DNA of 25,089 nt from a virus: positions 1 through 25,089 of the IMG/VR virus record IMGVR_UViG_3300037189_019805; one strand, written 5' to 3'. The stretch's first letter is position 1. Every line of letters begins with the position of its first letter. The notes under the pieces are model-generated. The model did not search any database. It was not told where the DNA came from and saw only the letters and a list, made by a program, of their open reading frames with translations. Positions 6,578 through 13,424 of the stretch are shown here, piece by piece. The position numbers and the translations under genes were made by a program.

Positions 6578-7444
6578 TCACTTGTCCCAACGGATGCAGA
6601 CCAGCACCGGGTGACGCATAGACCCAGAAGGGGTGAGCTGCTGGCAAGCCACTTCAGCAGTCTTGCCAACATACTTCTGCGGATTGTCGTGCAGGTCTAA
6701 CCTAAGGCCATCATCAAGGCCAGACCCTACGGCAACCATAGTGCCGTTATGCTTCACCAACATAGCACCGGCAGCCCCATCATAGCGGCCTTTGCCGGGT
6801 GTGAAGCCAATGATGGTGCAGTCATAGGTTTCACAATTCTTCAGCTTGACCCAAGCCTTGCTTCTGCGGCCGGGGCTATAAGGGCTATCAACATCCTTGA
6901 GCATAATGCCTTCCCAGCCTAGGCCAATGGCCGTATCCAGCAGGGTTTCAGCATCAATGTCTTCACTGCTCAGGTATTCAAAGACCGGCACAAGCAGGAT
7001 GCCTTCAGCAGATAGGGACTCAGCCCCAATGGTGTTGAAGATGTGTTCAAGCATCTGCCGCCGGTGTTGGTAGCAGACGGCATCAGTGCCAGCCCAACCT
7101 TCAATCATAGGCACATCAAAGATGGCCAGCTTAGCCAGCTCAGCTTCACCGGTCTTCTTCATCAGCTCACCTACCCCGGTGAAGAAGTCACCCATAGCAA
7201 GGGCTTCACAGTCTAGGCAGATGGTCTGGCCGACAGCCTGACCAATCCGGAGCAGGGCAGGGGTGAGCTTGTTAAGGCTGGTGACGGCATTGCCGTTCCG
7301 GGTTTCATAGGTGACCCAACCCTGACTGTGGTTGATGGTGACCATAACCCGGATGCCATCCAGCTTGGGTTCAACAGCCCAAGTCTTGCCGGGCTTGAAG
7401 TCACCGGTGCTGCTGCTGGCCAGCATTGGCTTGATAGGTAGCAT
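6578..7444 (-). CDS. ATP-dependent DNA ligase
   Basis: This 288-residue protein has the nucleotidyltransferase motifs in order: motif I KLDGIR with adenylated lysine K27, TRNG (motif III), LDCEAL (IIIa), EGIMLKD (motif IV) and SKAWVKLK (motif V). The last part is an OB-fold (TIIGFTPGKGRYDGAAGAMLV). It seals nicks with ATP, using AMP-lysine and AMP-DNA intermediates. It is a minimal two-domain phage ligase without an N-terminal DNA-binding domain. It would complete strands after annealing, resection and junction cleavage by neighbouring gene products. The start ATG 7444 follows a C/A-rich leader. Family certain. Confidence 0.95.
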   Translation of the reverse strand: MLPIKPMLASSSTGDFKPGKTWAVEPKLDGIRVMVTINHSQGWVTYETRNGNAVTSLNKLTPALLRIGQAVGQTICLDCEALAMGDFFTGVGELMKKTGEAELAKLAIFDVPMIEGWAGTDAVCYQHRRQMLEHIFNTIGAESLSAEGILLVPVFEYLSSEDIDAETLLDTAIGLGWEGIMLKDVDSPYSPGRRSKAWVKLKNCETYDCTIIGFTPGKGRYDGAAGAMLVKHNGTMVAVGSGLDDGLRLDLHDNPQKYVGKTAEVACQQLTPSGSMRHPVLVCIRWDK

Positions 7445-7449
7445 AGGTG

Positions 7450-7644
7450 TTACTTCCGGTTAGGGGTGAACAGGGAACACAGGCTGACCCCAAGGATGAC
7501 CGGGATGAGCAGGGTGAGGAAGAAAAGGGCAATGCCGTAGCAGCCCTGTTCATAGTCGGCCTGAGACATAGGCTGTTCAGCTGCCGTGTGTTGGCTGACG
7601 GCCTTGCTAGGGGGCGTAGGCAGGGGCGGGATAAGGGTCTTCAT
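7450..7644 (-). CDS. small single-pass membrane protein
   Basis: A 64-residue protein from ATG 7644 (MKTLIPPLPTPPSK). A proline-rich head is followed by a short acidic polar stretch and a hydrophobic segment (GIALFFLTLLIPVILGVSLCSLF) that should span the membrane once, ending in a short basic tail (TPNRK). The frame is open upstream, but that part overlaps the previous gene. The leader is CAGACCTATG, the same CCTATG context as its neighbours. Function unknown; it is five bases upstream of the ligase gene. Confidence 0.65.
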   Translation of the reverse strand: MKTLIPPLPTPPSKAVSQHTAAEQPMSQADYEQGCYGIALFFLTLLIPVILGVSLCSLFTPNRK

Positions 7645-7661
7645 AGGTCTGGTGGCTAAGG

Positions 7662-7877
7662 TTACTTGGTGACCGGGTGGCCGTAGGTTTGGTGTTCCAG
7701 CCGGCACTGCCATTCAAGGCTAGCCAGCATCTGGTTAACAACCTTACGCTTTAGGGCATTGGGCTTCTGGCCAAGACTGTTCAGCCAGAAGATAGCCCGG
7801 TGCTTGGTGGAGGGAAGCACACCCGGCAGGGCAATGGCTTCAGTGATGGGGTGGGTTTTCATAGGTTGGGTGGTCAT
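7662..7877 (-). CDS. small hypothetical protein with tandem starts
   Basis: A 71-residue protein (MTTQPMKTHPITEAIALPG) of unknown family, basic and helical in its second half (ALKRKVVNQMLASLEWQCR). Two in-frame ATG codons lie 15 bases apart, at 7877 and 7862, both in a CCTATGA context. The upstream one is the last copy of a leader cassette shared with the genes at 8100 and 9397. Which start is used cannot be decided from sequence, because there is no Shine-Dalgarno. Confidence 0.65.
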   Translation of the reverse strand: MTTQPMKTHPITEAIALPGVLPSTKHRAIFWLNSLGQKPNALKRKVVNQMLASLEWQCRLEHQTYGHPVTK

Positions 7878-7880
7878 AGG
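7868..7880 (-). repeat. CCTATGACCACCC start cassette, copy 1
   Basis: An exact 13-base copy of the element that contains the ATG of the 7662-7877 gene. Identical copies lie at 8091-8103, 9373-9385 and 9388-9400, each containing a start codon. Confidence 0.8.
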
Positions 7881-7884
7881 GAAA

Positions 7885-8100
7885 TTACTTGGTCACCGGG
7901 GCTACGCTGGAAAGGAATTTCTTAATGCCGGCCAGCGTGGACTCAGACCCGGACTGCTGGCCACCACCATTGTCAGTGGCAAAGCCGGGCTTAAGATTGA
8001 TGAAGTAAGTCTTACGGCCAAAGTCTGACTCAATAAGGATTTCAGAAACGGCAGGATTAGACTTAAGGATTTGCAGGGTAGTCATAGGGCGGGTGGTCAT
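7885..8100 (-). CDS. small hypothetical protein with tandem starts
   Basis: A 71-residue protein (MTTRPMTTLQILKSNPAVSEI). The middle looks like a small beta unit (ILIESDFGRKTYFINLKPGF) followed by a glycine/serine-rich linker (GGGQQSGSES) and a short helix. Starts at 8100 and 8085 are in frame, 15 bases apart, each in a CCTATGAC context. No family recognised. It ends with SVAPVTK, close to the PVTK ending of the 7662-7877 protein, which together with the similar start suggests that these small genes arose by duplication of flanks or cassettes. Confidence 0.65.
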   Translation of the reverse strand: MTTRPMTTLQILKSNPAVSEILIESDFGRKTYFINLKPGFATDNGGGQQSGSESTLAGIKKFLSSVAPVTK

Positions 8101-8103
8101 AGG
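8091..8103 (-). repeat. CCTATGACCACCC start cassette, copy 2
   Basis: An exact 13-base copy containing the ATG of the 7885-8100 gene. A one-mismatch copy follows 15 bases further on, at 8076-8088, giving a second in-frame ATG. Confidence 0.8.
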
Positions 8104-8135
8104 TGATAAATTGGATGGTCAGGGCAGGGTTGTCA

Positions 8136-8164
8136 AAGCGTTTTGATTGGCCGGCAGGGTTAGG
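8136..8164 (-). repeat. 29-base direct repeat, copy 1
   Basis: A perfect 29-base match to 8363-8391. It contains the TAA of the 8160-8345 gene and continues into the gap before the next start. Its core GCCGGCCAATC also occurs at about 9404-9414, before another gene of this cluster. Confidence 0.9.
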
Positions 8165-8345
8165 CTTCAAGGCTAGCAGCATAAGCTAGGCTGTCCTGAT
8201 GGTTGACCTTGGCAGAAGCCTTCCGGCCGGCAAACAGGGCAGACCCAATCTGGTTGCCGTCAGCATCCTTAATCTGGGTGACCCATAGCCGGCTGGTGGC
8301 ATCCCACCAAGTTTCAATCCGGTGGCTGGCTGTGTCGTTTGTCAT
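8160..8345 (-). CDS. small hypothetical protein
   Basis: A 61-residue protein (MTNDTASHRIETWWDATSRLWVTQIKDADGNQIGSA) with a tryptophan-containing beta hairpin pattern, W-x-x-x-x-x-x-W, then DADGNQIG and a helical end (DSLAYAASLEA). The hairpin resembles small phage proteins of unknown function in which a two-stranded sheet is followed by an alanine-rich helix. It has no signal or membrane segment. Both its stop and the stop of the preceding gene lie inside copies of a 29-base repeat. Confidence 0.65.
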   Translation of the reverse strand: MTNDTASHRIETWWDATSRLWVTQIKDADGNQIGSALFAGRKASAKVNHQDSLAYAASLEA

Positions 8346-8362
8346 AGCTAGGATGGTCTAGG

Positions 8363-8391
8363 AAGCGTTTTGATTGGCCGGCAGGGTTAGG
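8363..8391 (-). repeat. 29-base direct repeat, copy 2
   Basis: Identical to 8136-8164 over 29 bases. It carries the TAA of the 8387-8938 gene and leads into the leader of the 8160-8345 gene, where a shared GACCATCC extends the similarity. Confidence 0.9.
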
Positions 8392-8938
8392 ACTGCACCC
8401 GGGCTTCAATGTCATCCCACACAGCAGCGTTGGCTTTGTTCCTGCGACCGGTGGCAGAAGTAGCCTTGGCCACATAGCCGGCTTGCTTCCAAGACAAGGG
8501 GTAACGCACTACCTGTTCAGCAAGGGAAGTGTGGAAGTCAGAATTACAGGCCATCAGAATAGCCACCACATCAGCAAAACGCTCAGTCCGTTCAGCAATC
8601 TTAGCATCTTCAGCATCCTTTAAAGCTTTGTATTCAGCAGCCCAAGCCTGACGCTTGGCATCCCGGGCTGCAATTTCCTCAGTGGTCTTCCGGTAGCGGA
8701 TGCTGTCGGCATCAACCCCAATCTTCTCAGCACAATCACTGCCAACAAAACGCTTCCGGCCGTCTTCATCCCGGATGACAATGTGATGGGTGATGCCCAT
8801 ACCACATTGGGAACAGCTGCCACAGCCTTCAGGCAAAGCCCTGACAAGGTTGTTATAGGCTTCCGGGTTATGTTCAGCCAAGGAAGCTGAAGGGATGCTG
8901 AAAAAGCCAATGACCTGAGCGTTACGAATAGATTTCAT
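8387..8938 (-). CDS. putative zinc-ribbon protein
   Basis: A 183-residue protein with a cysteine cluster C39-x2-C42-x2-C45, followed by ITHHIVIRDEDGRKRFVGSDC with C69. This looks like a zinc-binding ribbon of the sort seen in phage and host proteins that report CGxC..H..DG..FVGSDC. The C-terminal two thirds is a long charged helix region (EEIAARDAKRQAWAAEYKALKDAEDAKIAERTERF) ending in a second small domain with W and basic residues. The zinc-ribbon reading is from residue spacing. Nucleic-acid binding is plausible but not shown. The start ATG 8938 is in a CACCTATG leader. Confidence 0.7.
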   Translation of the reverse strand: MKSIRNAQVIGFFSIPSASLAEHNPEAYNNLVRALPEGCGSCSQCGMGITHHIVIRDEDGRKRFVGSDCAEKIGVDADSIRYRKTTEEIAARDAKRQAWAAEYKALKDAEDAKIAERTERFADVVAILMACNSDFHTSLAEQVVRYPLSWKQAGYVAKATSATGRRNKANAAVWDDIEARVQS

Positions 8939-8968
8939 AGGTGTATTATCTTGGGGGTTAAAGGGTGC

Positions 8969-9397
8969 TTAGAAGGTGGGCAGCTTGGCAACAAAGGCTT
9001 CAAAGCTGATGGCTTCCTTAGCCTTCATCCTCCGGTCATACCGGGCTTTGTCGTTATGCTGCTGCACAGTGCGGACATAAAGGGCATAGGCATCAGCCTG
9101 AAGCTCAGCAATCCGGGAACGATAGCTAGCAAGGTAGCCATCAACCTTGGCCTGTGACTCATCAAGGTTTGAAAAGTCGTGGGAAGACACCCGAGAAAGG
9201 ACACAGGCAATAGTGCAATCACCAACCTGATAGTGATTAAGCAGCAGCTGATAGATGGGGTAATTCTTTTCAAGGAAAGCAACCCGGGCTTCAATGTTGC
9301 CCTGCAAATGCTGACCAGAAACGCTGCCTTGGGTCAGCAGATAATTGAAATTAGCAAGGGACTTAATGGCTTGGGTGGTCATAGGTTGGGTGGTCAT
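8969..9397 (-). CDS. hypothetical protein with duplicated start cassette
   Basis: A 142-residue protein from ATG 9397 (MTTQPMTTQAIKSL); a second in-frame ATG lies at 9382. An upstream GTG at 9421 would also extend the frame but lies in the leader. The protein is helical with tyrosines (NFNYLLTQ, EKNYPIYQLLLNHYQVGD, QADAYALYVRTVQQHNDKARYDRRMKAKEAISF). No motif allows a functional call. A perfect TATAAT sits 55-60 bases upstream, so this gene may begin a transcript that covers the small-gene cluster and the enzymes after it. Confidence 0.68.
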   Translation of the reverse strand: MTTQPMTTQAIKSLANFNYLLTQGSVSGQHLQGNIEARVAFLEKNYPIYQLLLNHYQVGDCTIACVLSRVSSHDFSNLDESQAKVDGYLASYRSRIAELQADAYALYVRTVQQHNDKARYDRRMKAKEAISFEAFVAKLPTF

Positions 9398-9400
9398 AGG
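9373..9400 (-). repeat. tandem start cassette, two exact copies
   Basis: Two exact copies of CCTATGACCACCC (9373-9385 and 9388-9400) with a 15-base period, each carrying an in-frame ATG. This makes the N-terminus read MTTQPMTTQ. The same element serves two other small genes, at 7868 and 8091. Confidence 0.85.
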
Positions 9401-9454
9401 AAAAGATTGGCCGGCTGCCACCTGTCCGTCAAACCATTTACACAGGGGTAATTG

Positions 9455-9460
9455 ATTATA
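9455..9460 (-). promoter_or_regulatory. possible promoter -10 element
   Basis: The complement reads TATAAT, a perfect sigma70 -10 hexamer, in the gap between the 55-residue gene and the 142-residue gene. The -35 region at 16-18 bases spacing is poor (around CGTTAT) and no extended -10 TGn is present. It could still be a weak or activator-dependent promoter for the small-gene and replication block. Chance occurrence is a real alternative. Confidence 0.35.
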
Positions 9461-9475
9461 ACGGAAGGGGTAGAT

Positions 9476-9643
9476 TTATAACGCCTTAGCACCCTGTTGC
9501 CGTAGGGCTTGCCGGGCTTCCTGCCGTTTACGCAGCCATAGCAGCTTGGTCAGCCGGCCGGCCAAGGGCTTGGCCTTAGCCTTCTTTGCCTTCCTAAGCA
9601 GGGCTTCTAGGTCAGGGGTGGTAAGTCTAGGGGTGGACTTCAT
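9476..9643 (-). CDS. small basic hypothetical protein
   Basis: A 55-residue frame (MKSTPRLTTPDLEALLRKAKKAKAK), extremely basic and helical, with R/K-rich stretches and a second helix (LTKLLWLRKRQEARQALRQQ). It could bind DNA or RNA or the membrane surface; none of this is shown. The frame has normal codon choices for the phage, and the ATG 9643 is in a CCGGTATG context. It starts 40 bases after the membrane-protein gene. Confidence 0.6.
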   Translation of the reverse strand: MKSTPRLTTPDLEALLRKAKKAKAKPLAGRLTKLLWLRKRQEARQALRQQGAKAL

Positions 9644-9683
9644 ACCGGCCTAGGAAGCCAAGCCAGACCCCTGCAAGCAAGAC

Positions 9684-10025
9684 TTACTTCCCGCCCCGGC
9701 CTAGGGTAATCTTCCAGCCCAAAGCCCCAGCAATCATACAGCATCCCACCCCCAAGGCCAGACTTACATCCCGGCAGGTTAGCAGGGCTTGGGTGGCACT
9801 GTTCAAATTCCTTTCCAAGTTTTTATCATCAGCCACAAAGGTCTGGCCGGGTGTGTCCGTTATCAGCAGTGCCATCACATTGGCAGACCGGATGCTGGTT
9901 AGGATGAAGTCAGCTGTGAGATAGACAGTGATTGCACACAGACCGGCAATGAAGATGCACCCAATGACAGCCAGCAGCAGGTTGGCCGGGTGCATCCCAT
10001 AGGGTCTGGTTTCAGTGTCAGCCAT
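9684..10025 (-). CDS. two-helix membrane protein of lysis region
   Basis: A 113-residue protein from ATG 10025, which overlaps the TGA of the holin candidate as TGATG. Two transmembrane segments are evident, LLLAVIGCIFIAGLCAITVYL (about 17-37) and VSLALGVGCCMIAGALGWKI (about 87-106). They are separated by about 50 polar residues containing VADDKNLERNLNSATQALL. A short basic tail follows. With the preceding gene this makes a pair of small membrane proteins. It could be an antiholin or second holin, but no family motif is visible. Confidence 0.72.
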   Translation of the reverse strand: MADTETRPYGMHPANLLLAVIGCIFIAGLCAITVYLTADFILTSIRSANVMALLITDTPGQTFVADDKNLERNLNSATQALLTCRDVSLALGVGCCMIAGALGWKITLGRGGK

Positions 10026-10402
10026 CACTTAGTCTTCTTCTTTTTCTTAGGCTGCTTGGTGGCCTTGCTCAATCCCCTTTGTGCTTCCTGCACCTTGCCC
10101 TTCATCTTGGCTTCAAGGAATTGTAGGCCATAGTTTAAGATTTCCGGGCTGGCAAAACCGGCAACGCCACAGATGCAAACCCTAAGGTTTTCAGACTGCA
10201 CATAGTCCTTGCTGGCGAAGTTAACGAAGTAGGCAGTGACCATAGCGGCAATGCCTGACCTGACTAGATAGCCCCAACTAGGCCGGTCTGTGGACAAGAG
10301 CTGCCGGGCAACCATTGCAGACCCACCAAGGGCAGCGGAAATGACTCCCTGCTTCAAGGCTTCATCAGAAGTAACTGAGTCAAATGCCGGGGCTGCTGCC
10401 AT
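10025..10402 (-). CDS. probable holin (LydA/phage holin 3-like)
   Basis: A 125-residue protein with two or three hydrophobic segments (GVISAALGGSAMVARQLL, VRSGIAAMVTAYFVNFAS and LRVCICGVAGFASPEILNYGLQFL) and a strongly basic C-terminus (KATKQPKKKKKTK). The block CGVAGFASPEILNYGLQFLEAKMKGK resembles the GlaGylGpevLd region of LydA-type holins. Holins oligomerise in the inner membrane and release or activate muralytic enzymes. The basic C-terminal tail is typical. The start ATG 10402 lies 23 bases inside the end of the lipoprotein-like gene. Confidence 0.7.
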   Translation of the reverse strand: MAAAPAFDSVTSDEALKQGVISAALGGSAMVARQLLSTDRPSWGYLVRSGIAAMVTAYFVNFASKDYVQSENLRVCICGVAGFASPEILNYGLQFLEAKMKGKVQEAQRGLSKATKQPKKKKKTK

Positions 10403-11150
10403 TTTCTGTGTCCGTTACCTTTGCAGTTTCGGTCAACACAGGCACAGGCTTAAGCCAACGATAGGTCTTAACGCCCATAGCCAGCAACGCTTGGAAGGCT
10501 GCAACAGATAAGGTCACCCCAATAATCCAAGGGAAATAAGTGCTTTCAATTACCCAAGGCAGGGCTGCCGTCATAGCACCACCCAGCACCACCAGACCGG
10601 CAGACAGTTTGTTGACCCCAACCCAATGGCCGAAGGCCACCAGCAGGACACCAAGGGCAATCATCCCAGCACCTAGGCCGGTCAGGATGAGCAGACCCTT
10701 TTCCTTCCGGGCTGCCTCAAGCTCAATCTGCTTATCGTCACAGTGCTTCTTCAGTGCCGCAATCTCAGCCTGTGACTTCTTCTGCTCAGCTTCCATCTTC
10801 TGCCACAGGGCATCATTGTCAGCCTTCAGCTTCTTTCCGTAGGCCACAGCTTCAGCGTAAGCCTTGGGGTCACCGGCTGCACGCTGCCGGGCAAAGGCCA
10901 AATCCCCGGGCTGGGGGTTGGGCAAATAGGCCGCAGCCACAGACAGCTCAGCTTCCACCTTGTCCGGCTTCCCGGCAGTGTTTGCTTCCCTTGCCACCTG
11001 CACAGCAGAAGCCACCCGGCTATCAGCCTTGTCCAGCTTCTCACCCAGCACCTGTGCGGTCTGGGGCTGAGCTTCCGGCAAGGGGTCAGGCTTAACTTCC
11101 GGCTGACAGGATTGGAAGACAGCCAGCACTGCAACCAAGGCCAGACGCAT
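10380..11150 (-). CDS. lipoprotein-like protein with coiled coil and membrane segments
   Basis: A 256-residue protein beginning MRLALVAVLAVFQSCQPE. The hydrophobic head followed by C15 looks like a lipoprotein signal, although FQSC is an atypical lipobox. A long charged helix follows (about 60-145, including LKADNDALWQKMEAEQKKSQAEIAALKKHCDDKQ) and would form a coiled coil. Residues 150-235 hold three hydrophobic stretches (LLILTGLGAGMIALGVLLVAF, SAGLVVLGGAMTAAL and IIGVTLSVAAFQALLAMGV). An outer or inner membrane lysis role, such as a spanin-like or holin partner, fits the cassette but cannot be proven. The family is unknown. Confidence 0.65.
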   Translation of the reverse strand: MRLALVAVLAVFQSCQPEVKPDPLPEAQPQTAQVLGEKLDKADSRVASAVQVAREANTAGKPDKVEAELSVAAAYLPNPQPGDLAFARQRAAGDPKAYAEAVAYGKKLKADNDALWQKMEAEQKKSQAEIAALKKHCDDKQIELEAARKEKGLLILTGLGAGMIALGVLLVAFGHWVGVNKLSAGLVVLGGAMTAALPWVIESTYFPWIIGVTLSVAAFQALLAMGVKTYRWLKPVPVLTETAKVTDTENGSSPGI

Positions 11151-11154
11151 TGGC

Positions 11155-11292
11155 TTACTTCTTCAGGGTATCAATGGCAGCCTTGGCCTTCTGTTCAGTA
11201 GCCTGAAGCTTGGCAACATTGTTCCGGTAGATGGCAATGCCGGTGGCAGCACCAAGCAGGAAACAGACGAAGGAAGAAATGATTAGGAACAT
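11155..11292 (-). CDS. small holin-like or spanin-like membrane protein
   Basis: A 45-residue frame (MFLIISSFVCFLLGAATGIA). An N-terminal transmembrane helix of about 20 residues is followed by a short charged helix (RNNVAKLQATEQKAKAAIDTLKK). This N-terminal anchor plus coiled tail is like very small phage lysis accessory proteins, but the length is below that of classic Rz proteins. The ATG lies in an AAACCTATG leader and the TAA is four bases from the next start. It is the first gene of the membrane cassette. Confidence 0.65.
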   Translation of the reverse strand: MFLIISSFVCFLLGAATGIAIYRNNVAKLQATEQKAKAAIDTLKK

Positions 11293-11296
11293 AGGT

Positions 11297-11527
11297 TTAT
11301 TGGTTGGTTATTTTGGTCAGAAGAAATTGCACCTGAGCTTCAAGCTCAGCAATCCGGTCAGCGTCAGTCTTGATGGGAGTGGGATGCAGTTGGCTTTCAA
11401 TGAAAGCAATGATGCCTTCATCAGAAGCAGTAGGGTCAATGAAGATGACACCACCATTGGAAGCAGTGACTTTATCCCTGCCTTCATTTGTTTCCCAAGT
11501 GTTCCCTTGTGTGTCTGTGTAGGTCAT
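11297..11527 (-). CDS. small hypothetical protein after fibre gene
   Basis: A 76-residue protein (MTYTDTQGNTWETNEGRDKVTASNGGVIFIDPTASDEG). The first half looks like a small beta domain with polar loops. The second half holds an acidic/basic helix (DADRIAELEAQVQFLLTKI) that may form a short coiled coil. It lies directly after the collagen-like fibre gene, four bases past its stop, so a role as fibre chaperone or tail accessory is possible. No motif supports it further. Confidence 0.62.
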   Translation of the reverse strand: MTYTDTQGNTWETNEGRDKVTASNGGVIFIDPTASDEGIIAFIESQLHPTPIKTDADRIAELEAQVQFLLTKITNQ

Positions 11528-11531
11528 AAAA

Positions 11532-13118
11532 TCAGCAGAAGGTTAGGACATAGACAGCCCCATTAGCCCCAGCACCCCCAGCACCGGAAGCATAGCCATT
11601 ATCACTAGCTGAGCCACCCCCGCCACCACCTGCTGGCCAACCACCCTTGCCACCGGCCTGACCAATGCTGGCATTTTTATAGCCACCCCCGCCACCACCT
11701 GTGCCACCAAAATTGTAAGTGCCATCTACACCATTGCCAGCCGGGGTGGATGTGGCAGGGTTGCCGCCTGTGCCACCAGCAATGGCATTGATGATTGTGG
11801 ACAGCACATCACCGGCAGCAGCTGTTTTGCCACCAGCGTTGCCGCCAACATTGTTGGTCAGGATTGTGGCTGATTGACCATTTCCACCACCACCACCGGT
11901 GGCAGAGAAATAGAATTGGTAGGCGGTATTAGACCCATTGGGTGCAGTCATTCCAATCTGACCAGCACCGGCTGTGTTTGGCAGTGTGCTACCCAAAACA
12001 CCCCAAAAGGAATAAAAACCATTGGAAGTCATTGTGGCGGTAGAAGTGCGGCCGGGTGACCCACCATAGCCAAGGCCAGCTTGGTAATTTCCAAACTTGG
12101 AAGCAGTCCCCATCCCACCTGTAATGCCAAGGCTGTCATTGGTAGTAACACCCAAAGCCCCAGCACCACCAGCACCCACAGTGACTGTGACAGTGGAAGG
12201 CAAATCTGCGGCATTAAGTAGGTTGATGAAGTAGCCACCACCAGACCCACCAGCACCACCACCCCGGGAAGTGCTGATTGAATACCTAGCCCCAGACCCA
12301 CCCCCGCCACCCCCGCCAAACATAATCAGCAGGATGGTCTTAGCGTTGGCAGGTTTTGTCCAAGTGAAGTTTCCGGCACTTGTGCTAGAGCCAAATACCT
12401 GAAGGTCAGCCCCACCACCACCGGAAGGCGTAGCCCAAATGACATTGTAATCTGTGCCATCAACCTTGGTGGCCACCTGACCGGCAGTGCCTCCGGCCGG
12501 AAGGCCAGCACCGGTATCACCCTTAACGCCTTGGATGCCCTGCAAGCCTTGGATGCCTTGTGCCCCGGTAGCTCCGGTAGCCCCTGTATCACCGGTGTCA
12601 CCCTTATCACCCTTCAAGCCTTGGATACCCTGAATACCCTGTGCCCCGGTAGCCCCTGTAAGTCCGGTAGCTCCGGTGTCACCTGTATCCCCTTTATCAC
12701 CCTTCAGACCTTGGATGCCTTGGATGCCCTGCAAACCCTGTTCACCGGTATCACCCTTGTCACCCTTCAGACCTTGGATGCCCTGTGCCCCGGTAGCTCC
12801 GGTAGCCCCTGTATCACCCTTGATGCCTTGGATGCCTTGCAACCCTTGGATGCCCTGCAATCCCTGCACGCCTTGCTGACCCCGGGGAATTGTGAAATTC
12901 AGCAGGGCAGCTGCGGCATTGCCAGCGTTGGTGATGATGACGGATGTGCCGGGTTCACCGGTGGTCACTGTCCCAACTTCGATAGTGGCAGCAGCACCCG
13001 GGGTGTTGGCCTGAGCTGTGAAGCTTTCCACCGGGGAAGGGACACCGGTGATGGCGGCATTGTTTGCCGTAAAGCTTCCAATGTTTACGGCACTGTTAAA
13101 GGTGGCGTTGAATTCCAT
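11532..13118 (-). CDS. collagen-like, glycine-rich tail fibre / adhesin
   Basis: A 528-residue protein. Residues 1-79 form an N-terminal beta region that could attach to the tail. Residues 80-205 consist of 42 uninterrupted Gly-X-Y triplets (for example [18 protein letters not shown]), predicted to trimerise as a collagen helix. [28 protein letters not shown] motif, common in phage fibres, follows. The C-terminal 290 residues are a glycine-rich domain with runs such as [10 protein letters not shown] and [10 protein letters not shown], ending GAVYVLTFC, resembling glycine-rich adhesin tips. It is probably the receptor-binding fibre. The leader has no Shine-Dalgarno. Low-complexity stretches make alignment-based naming unsafe. 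Confidence 0.85.
   Translation of the reverse strand: MEFNATFNSAVNIGSFTANNAAITGVPSPVESFTAQANTPGAAATIEVGTVTTGEPGTSVIITNAGNAAAALLNFTIPRGQQGVQGLQGIQGLQGIQGIKGDTGATGATGAQGIQGLKGDKGDTGEQGLQGIQGIQGLKGDKGDTGDTGATGLTGATGAQGIQGIQGLKGDKGDTGDTGATGATGAQGIQGLQGIQGVKGDTGAGLPAGGTAGQVATKVDGTDYNVIWATPSGGGGADLQVFGSSTSAGNFTWTKPANAKTILLIMFGGGGGGGSGARYSISTSRGGGAGGSGGGYFINLLNAADLPSTVTVTVGAGGAGALGVTTNDSLGITGGMGTASKFGNYQAGLGYGGSPGRTSTATMTSNGFYSFWGVLGSTLPNTAGAGQIGMTAPNGSNTAYQFYFSATGGGGGNGQSATILTNNVGGNAGGKTAAAGDVLSTIINAIAGGTGGNPATSTPAGNGVDGTYNFGGTGGGGGGYKNASIGQAGGKGGWPAGGGGGGSASDNGYASGAGGAGANGAVYVLTFC
12504..12881 (-). repeat. collagen-triplet coding repeat
   Basis: Codons for 42 Gly-X-Y triplets form imperfect direct repeats of 9, 18, 27 and 45 bases, with recurrent blocks for [13 protein letters not shown] and [10 protein letters not shown]. 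Such arrays expand and contract by recombination or slippage, so fibre shaft length may vary between isolates. Confidence 0.85.
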
Positions 13119-13120
13119 TG

Positions 13121-13423
13121 TTATTGGGTAACGCCTTCGGAGATTGTCACCAAGGTCTTAGGGAAAAACCACTTAACCTGACCGGCCTGAAGCTTCACAT
13201 CAAAGACAGCCTGACCAGCAGCCCAGCTTTCAGTGTCAGATGTGAGGGTGAAGCTAAGGTTGTCCACAGCCTTGGTCACAGTCAGGGTATGATAAGCCCG
13301 GCTGCTGTCCCTAAGACCTGATGTGATGGTGATGCTGGAAAGGTTAGCAGGGTCACCAGCACCCGGTGTATAACCATAGGTGATGGAGAATGTCCCCGGC
13401 TTGGTAACGATGAAGTCAGCCAT
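13121..13423 (-). CDS. small tail-fibre associated protein
   Basis: A 100-residue protein ([27 protein letters not shown]). It is beta-rich and serine/threonine-rich ([32 protein letters not shown]), like an immunoglobulin-like or beta-sandwich tail domain, with a last strand [11 protein letters not shown]. It ends three bases before the collagen-like fibre start. Together with the 69-residue gene upstream it may form part of the fibre base. No named family. Confidence 0.65.
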   Translation of the reverse strand: MADFIVTKPGTFSITYGYTPGAGDPANLSSITITSGLRDSSRAYHTLTVTKAVDNLSFTLTSDTESWAAGQAVFDVKLQAGQVKWFFPKTLVTISEGVTQ

Positions 13424-13424
13424 T

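Noticed and set aside
10826-11134. Embedded Rz1-like lipoprotein within the 256-residue gene
   Set aside because: The alternative frame is cysteine- and arginine-rich without a lipobox or signal peptide, and looks like shadow sequence.
12504-12881. Regular repeats suggesting a CRISPR array
   Set aside because: They are in-frame codons for Gly-X-Y triplets inside one long fibre gene, without unique spacers of constant length.
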